A DNA stretch of 45,072 nucleotides. It comes from Nitrospirota bacterium. Its GTDB lineage: Bacteria > Nitrospirota > Nitrospiria > Nitrospirales > NS-4. The translations under genes and the position numbers were made by a program. Where the stretch lies: positions 1-45,072 of the forward strand of contig VBOD01000105.1 in assembly GCA_005877615.1 (NCBI GenBank), given 5' to 3'. This document shows positions 39,870-45,072 of this stretch, piece after piece (the stretch's first letter is position 1; every line of letters begins with the position of its first letter). Below the pieces are notes generated by a model. That model was not told where the DNA came from, did no database searches, and saw nothing but the letters and a program-made list of their open reading frames with translations.

Positions 39870-39898
39870 AGTCTAACAGAGCCTTCGGAAGCGGTCAA
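39870..39898 (-). promoter_or_regulatory. Putative moxR promoter placed for a (near-)leaderless start
   Basis: Minus TTGACC (39898-39893), 17 bp, TAGACT (39875-39870); ATG begins at 39860 with no SD between. Confidence 0.55.
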
Positions 39899-39916
39899 TT
39901 TTCTGGAAAAATCGGA

Positions 39917-39945
39917 TTGACTTCGTCATAACTGACACCTATCAT
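39917..39945 (+). promoter_or_regulatory. Putative promoter of the uracil-DNA glycosylase gene
   Basis: TTGACT (39917-39922), 17 bp, TATCAT (39940-39945). Confidence 0.55.
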
Positions 39946-39972
39946 GCAATCCACCCAACCCTGAAACCCATC

Positions 39973-40563
39973 GTGACGCTCCAGGAACTCCACGATTCCA
40001 TCAAGGACTGTCAACGCTGCCGCCTGGCGTCCGGGCGGACTCAGGTGGTCTTCGGGACCGGGAACCCCCATGCGAAGATCATGTTTGTCGGCGAGGCCCC
40101 CGGCTTCTACGAAGACAAGCAAGGCATCCCCTTCGTCGGCGCGGCCGGGAAGCTGCTGAACGAGCTGCTGGAAGGGGCCGGCCTCTCCCGAGACGACGTC
40201 TACATCGCCAACGTGATCAAGTGCCGTCCGCCGGACAACCGCGACCCGATGACGGACGAGGTCGAGACCTGCAAGCCATTCCTACTTCAGCAGATCGAGC
40301 TGATCAAGCCGAAGGTCGTCTGTACGCTCGGCAACTTCGCCATGCAGACGCTGCTGGGTAAGAAGGTCGGCATCATGAAGGTGCGCGGGCAATCGTTTCA
40401 GGTCAAGGACTTCTTCGTCTTCCCCATGCTCCACCCCGCCGCTGCGTTGCATCAGGGCAACCTGAACGAGCCGCTCCGGGAAGACTTCCGCAAGCTCAAG
40501 GCCTTCCTGGACCGCCAGCAAGAGCCAGTCCCGCCGGTCGAACAGATGAACCTGTTCGGGTAA
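39973..40563 (+). CDS. Uracil-DNA glycosylase, Fe-S type (family 4-like)
   Basis: CQRCRLA, FVGEAPGFYEDKQGIPFVGAAGKLL, ANVIKCRPPDNRDP, ETCKPFL, PMLHPAAAL; no UdgX-type KRRIH insertion seen. GTG start. Confidence 0.93.
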   Translation: MTLQELHDSIKDCQRCRLASGRTQVVFGTGNPHAKIMFVGEAPGFYEDKQGIPFVGAAGKLLNELLEGAGLSRDDVYIANVIKCRPPDNRDPMTDEVETCKPFLLQQIELIKPKVVCTLGNFAMQTLLGKKVGIMKVRGQSFQVKDFFVFPMLHPAAALHQGNLNEPLREDFRKLKAFLDRQQEPVPPVEQMNLFG

Positions 40564-40571
40564 TAAGGGGG

Positions 40572-40600
40572 TTGACAAGGCCTGCCTTCGTATCTATCTG
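40572..40600 (+). promoter_or_regulatory. Putative promoter of the 40607 CDS, leaderless arrangement
   Basis: TTGACA (40572-40577), 17 bp, TATCTG (40595-40600); ATG starts 7 nt after the -10. Confidence 0.5.
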
Positions 40601-40606
40601 TCAGGC

Positions 40607-41266
40607 ATGAGCACCCAATCAACGCCGCGTCCATTAACCACGGACGAGAAGAAAGCCGCGGAGGCGGCATTCCGCAGGGACCCGTTTGATCCTAAGTGGT
40701 CCGACGCAGCCCGCGCCGTCTATGACGGTATTTTACAGACGATGGGAACCCGAGCCCCCATCCTCGAAGGAGCGATGGCCGAGACGGTTAACTCCCAGGC
40801 AGATGGGCACGCCCAACCGAAGACGCCGACCGAGGGTGAGACAGGAGCCTCGTCAAACCCTCAGGGTGAGGGCTCACAGACTCCGATCATGACCCGGGAA
40901 GAGGCCCTCCAGACCGGGTACTTGATCGACGTCACGCCCATCGCGCAGAGCGTAGGCCTGCCGGTGCCGGTCTGCTTCAGCAAGCCGCTCTGGGACTTCG
41001 TCATCACCGCCTCCCACACGCTGCCGGACGAACAGCACGAGTCACGCGTCCGGGATGTGCTCATAGCGCTCAGACTACGTCTCGCAACGATCCCTGTGGC
41101 CTCCCCGGCTATGGAATTTCCAGCGCTGCTCCCGTTCCCTCCGGAGCCGGTCCCGCAACTCTGCCCGCTCTATGCCATCGCGATGGGGGACCAAGCGGTC
41201 CCGTACTCCATCACCATCCTGCTGGCCAACGAAGTCTCGGCCGTCATCAGGCCGACAGGCAACTAA
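40607..41266 (+). CDS. Hypothetical protein, DUF6573-like C-terminal part
   Basis: TREEALQTGYLIDVTPIAQSVGLPVPVCFSKPLWDFV resembles the conserved block of DUF6573-type proteins (from memory); low-complexity linker GHAQPKTPTEGETGASSNPQGEG. Confidence 0.6.
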   Translation: MSTQSTPRPLTTDEKKAAEAAFRRDPFDPKWSDAARAVYDGILQTMGTRAPILEGAMAETVNSQADGHAQPKTPTEGETGASSNPQGEGSQTPIMTREEALQTGYLIDVTPIAQSVGLPVPVCFSKPLWDFVITASHTLPDEQHESRVRDVLIALRLRLATIPVASPAMEFPALLPFPPEPVPQLCPLYAIAMGDQAVPYSITILLANEVSAVIRPTGN

Positions 41267-41275
41267 CGCCCAGTC

Positions 41276-42064
41276 CTAGCGCGCGAGGATCTCCAGGATC
41301 TCGTCCATCGGGCGGATCGTGCCAAGGAGCGTCGGGCTCCCGAACTGCTTGTTGTGCCGGTTCTCCTTGACCCGCTCCAGGGCGATGATCAGGTTATTGA
41401 ACTCGTCCAGCTTCGCCGTCTCGAAGTACGTGATGAAGTCGAGGTCGTCGAGCCCGCTGGCGTGGTACAGCTTGCGTTTGACCGTCTTCAGGTACGCGAC
41501 CGTCGCCTCCGTGTGCTCTTTCATCATGGCGTTCCGGCTCTCCTGCGGCATCAGCCACCACTCCGCGTCCTTCCGAACCGGCACCACAATCGCGTACGGC
41601 TTGGGGCCTGGGTCCGGCGGCGTCTTCAGCGCCGTCTTGAGATCGTCAGGAAGACTCGGCACGTAGTTGGGCTTCTTAGTGATGCCGTTGAACGTGTACG
41701 TGTTCGCCAGGTACTTCCCGAGCCTCGTGCCCATCAGATCCACGAGGAAGTTCTGGTTGTGCAGCATCTCGGTCGAGTGTACCCGGACAAAGAAGTCGGC
41801 CTTCCCCATGAGCCCCCGCAGCAGATAGGTATCCGTGATGATGTTGTCGCCGTGCTTCTGAAACACCGCTTTGACCTCTGTCGCTGCGAAGGTACGCGCT
41901 GCCTTGTCCAGCTTCCACCAGCTGTCGTCCACCTTGAAGACCGCAAAGGTGCCGAAGACCCCTGGCTCGGTCAGGAGCTTTTCCCGATCCACCGCCGCGA
42001 AAGCCGGCTGCGCTGCGACTATGGCCATGAGACATCCAGCTATGAGTGCGTTCACTCTGTTCAT
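41276..42064 (-). CDS. cld: Chlorite dismutase (periplasmic, Nitrospira-type long Cld)
   Basis: Signal peptide ...AAQPAFA; DREKLLTEPGVFGTFAVFKVDDSWW; FFVRVHSTEMLHNQNFLVDLMGTRLGKYL; EHTEATVAYLKTVKRKLYHASGLDDLDFITYFETAKLDEF, closely resembling Ca. Nitrospira defluvii Cld as remembered. Confidence 0.95.
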   Translation of the reverse strand: MNRVNALIAGCLMAIVAAQPAFAAVDREKLLTEPGVFGTFAVFKVDDSWWKLDKAARTFAATEVKAVFQKHGDNIITDTYLLRGLMGKADFFVRVHSTEMLHNQNFLVDLMGTRLGKYLANTYTFNGITKKPNYVPSLPDDLKTALKTPPDPGPKPYAIVVPVRKDAEWWLMPQESRNAMMKEHTEATVAYLKTVKRKLYHASGLDDLDFITYFETAKLDEFNNLIIALERVKENRHNKQFGSPTLLGTIRPMDEILEILAR

Positions 42065-42112
42065 CTCCCTGCCCTCCCCTTCTCCTCCTCGCCATCCACG
42101 GCTATCACACCC

Positions 42113-42862
42113 TCATATCCCCACCGCTCCGACCTCCGGCCAGAGCAAGGCGACGAGCTTACCGATCCCGAACCCGACCCCGGCCGCAAGCGAGCCGAGC
42201 AACATCACTTCCATCCCGCTTTTGAGCCACGGCTGCTTCGTCAGGACCGTCTTGCCCACGCCGATGATGAAGAGCGCCACAAGCGAGACGGCCACCGCCA
42301 CCTTCAGGGCCATCAGGACATCTTCCATCACCAGGTACGGCAACAGCGGCGCGATTCCGCCCACGACGTAGGCCCCGGCCATCAAAAAGCCGACCGTCAC
42401 GGGATTGTCGAAGGACTCCTCGAGGATCCCCAGCTCCTCCCGCATCATGAATCGCACCCACAGGGCCTTGTCCGAGGTGACGCGGTTGACGATCATCTCC
42501 ACTTCGTCCTTCAGGAACCCAAGCTTGGTGAAGATGTCCCGGATCTCTTTGCGCTCCAACTCGGGAACTTCCTCGATCTCACGCCGCTCCCGCTCCTTCT
42601 CGCTCTCGAAGAAATCGCGCTGGGACTTGCTCGCGAGGTACGCGCCGATGCCCATGGCCAGGGCGCCGGCCACGACGGACGCGATGCCCGCCAGCAGGAC
42701 CACGCGCGTCTGCATGAGCGCGCCCGTCGCGCCGGCGACGAAGCCAATCGTCGAGACCAGGCCGTCGTTCATCCCGAACATGACTTCGCGGATGAACCGG
42801 CCCTTCGGAGTATGCCAGTCTTCGGAATGGAGGGTCGAGAGCAGGTGCGGCGACGAGGGCAC
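42113..42862 (-). CDS. VIT1/CCC1 family membrane protein (putative Fe/Mn transporter)
   Basis: FIREVMFGMNDGLVSTIGFVAGATGA, AGALAMGIGAYLASKSQRDFFESEKERERREIEEVPELERKEIRDIFTKLGF. Confidence 0.9.
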   Translation of the reverse strand: MPSSPHLLSTLHSEDWHTPKGRFIREVMFGMNDGLVSTIGFVAGATGALMQTRVVLLAGIASVVAGALAMGIGAYLASKSQRDFFESEKERERREIEEVPELERKEIRDIFTKLGFLKDEVEMIVNRVTSDKALWVRFMMREELGILEESFDNPVTVGFLMAGAYVVGGIAPLLPYLVMEDVLMALKVAVAVSLVALFIIGVGKTVLTKQPWLKSGMEVMLLGSLAAGVGFGIGKLVALLWPEVGAVGI

Positions 42863-42866
42863 CGCT

Positions 42867-44212
42867 TTACTCTCCCGCCACCGTCATTTCGGCGATCTTC
42901 ACCGTCGGACTGGCGATGCGCCCGCGAAACACGAGGTCGTTTCCGATCGCCTGGACGCCCATCCACATGTCTTTCAGGTTGCCCGCGATCGTGATCTCCT
43001 CGACCGGATACGCGAGCTCGCCGTTCTCGATCCAAAAGCCGACCGCGCCGCGTGAATAGTCGCCGGTCACCATGTTGATCCCAAACCCAATCAGCTCCGT
43101 GACATAGAGCCCGCGCTGGACCGAGCGGATGATCTCCTCGGGCGTGGCCGTGCCTGGCGCCAGGTAGAAGTTGGTTGCCCCGACCGAGGACGCCTCGCCG
43201 ATGCTGCGCGACGCGTTGCCGGTCGAGGCGAGCCCCAGCTTACGGGCCGCGTAGGTGTCCAGCAGGTAGCTCTTGAGGACGCCCCGTTCCACGACGACGT
43301 TCTTACGCGTGGGGAGCCCCTCCCCATCGAACGGCTTGGAGCCCAGGCCTTCGGGCATGCGGCCGTCGTCGCAGACCGTGACCAAGTCGGGGGCGATGCG
43401 CTCCCCCAGTCGTCCGACGAGGTAGGATGTGCCCTTGTATATGGCGTAGCCGTTCACCGCGCTGCAGAGATTGCCCAGGAAGCTGCCGGCGATCTCCGGC
43501 TCGAAGACCACCGGCACGCGACAGGTGGCGATCTTGCGCGCGCCCAGCCGGCGGACGGTCCGCCGGCCGGCCTCCTGCCCGACGGCCTCCGGCGAGTCCA
43601 GCCGGTTCAACTTCCGGCCAACGGCGTACCAGTAATCGCGCTGCATCAGGCCGTTCTGCACAGCGATCGGCGCGACGGCGCACGAGAAACTGGAGCCCTG
43701 ATATTCCCCGAAGAAGCCGTGGCTGTTCGCGAAGACCGTGCGACCGCCGAACGCGCTGAAATCCGCTCCCTCGGAGTTGGTCAACCGGGAATCCACCGCC
43801 AGCGCCGCCTTCTCGGCGCGGGTGGCCAGCTCGATCATCCCGTCCATCGGCACCGTCTGGCTGTCGTAGAGGTCGAGATCCGGCCACTCTTTCGCCAGGG
43901 CAGCCGGATCGGGCAGGCTGGCGCAGGGGTCTTCCACGACCGCCTGGGCCAAGGCGCACGTCGTCTCGACCAACTCGTCCAGCGAAGACGGGGATAAGTC
44001 CGACGTGGAGGCTCCCGCCGAGCGCTGGCCGAAATACACGCGCAGGCCGAGCCGCTTCTCCTGCGCCTTCGAGAGCTTGTCCACGGCTGACAGGCGCACC
44101 TGCACCGAGGCGGAGTCCCCCTCGACGGCCACAACATCTGCCGCGGTCGCGCCCTTCCGTTTCGCCTGGGCAAGCAACTCAGACGTCAGGTTCTGGTCAA
44201 TGCGCCTGCTCG

Positions 44213-44216
<4 letters not shown>
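42867..44216 (-). CDS. pmbA: TldD/PmbA family metalloprotease subunit, TldE/PmbA-like
   Basis: PmbA-type fold segments; [63 protein letters not shown]; no HExxxH. ATGA overlap with tldD. Confidence 0.88.

Positions 44217-45072
<856 letters not shown>

Noticed and set aside
42065-42112. Independent promoter for cld
   Set aside because: The 48-bp gap is purine-rich on the coding strand (SD AGGGAG present) but I see no credible -35/-10 pair.

Overview
The window is a dense, GC-rich and mostly minus-strand bacterial chromosome segment. It is probably from Nitrospira or a close relative; this is inferred mainly from a Nitrospira-type periplasmic chlorite dismutase at 41276-42064. From right to left on the minus strand, positions 20662 to 1 hold an almost complete dcw cell-division/cell-wall cluster: rsmH-ftsL-ftsI-murE-murF-mraY-murD-ftsW-murG-murC-murB-ddl-ftsQ-ftsA-ftsZ-pgeF-yggS-proC-yggT-divIVA-yggU. 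asnS lies upstream of it. Next come a plus-strand group (FG-GAP/VCBS lipoprotein, small membrane protein, zinc-ribbon protein, D,D-carboxypeptidase), a lipB/gdhA operon carrying small unknown proteins, an HtrA-like protease, an RpoD/RpoS-type sigma factor, a TrkA/TrkH-slipin-NfeD set, a transglutaminase-DUF58-MoxR set, a family-4-like uracil-DNA glycosylase, a DUF6573-like orphan, and a putative tldD-pmbA-VIT1-cld operon. I found no CRISPR array, rRNA, tRNA, transposase, prophage or recognisable defence island. No clearly new multi-gene system is demonstrable from sequence alone. The best leads are: (i) three 10-bp-spaced MraZ-type TGGG boxes just downstream of a near-consensus promoter before rsmH, with no mraZ gene in the window; (ii) several -35/-10 pairs placed so close to start codons that leaderless mRNAs are predicted; (iii) chlorite dismutase apparently sharing an operon with a VIT1/CCC1-family protein and TldD/PmbA; (iv) a hairpin predicted to hide the ftsZ Shine-Dalgarno; (v) heptamer tandem repeats in the one sizeable gap of the dcw operon. 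All family calls were made by eye from motifs and remembered homologues; no searches were run.
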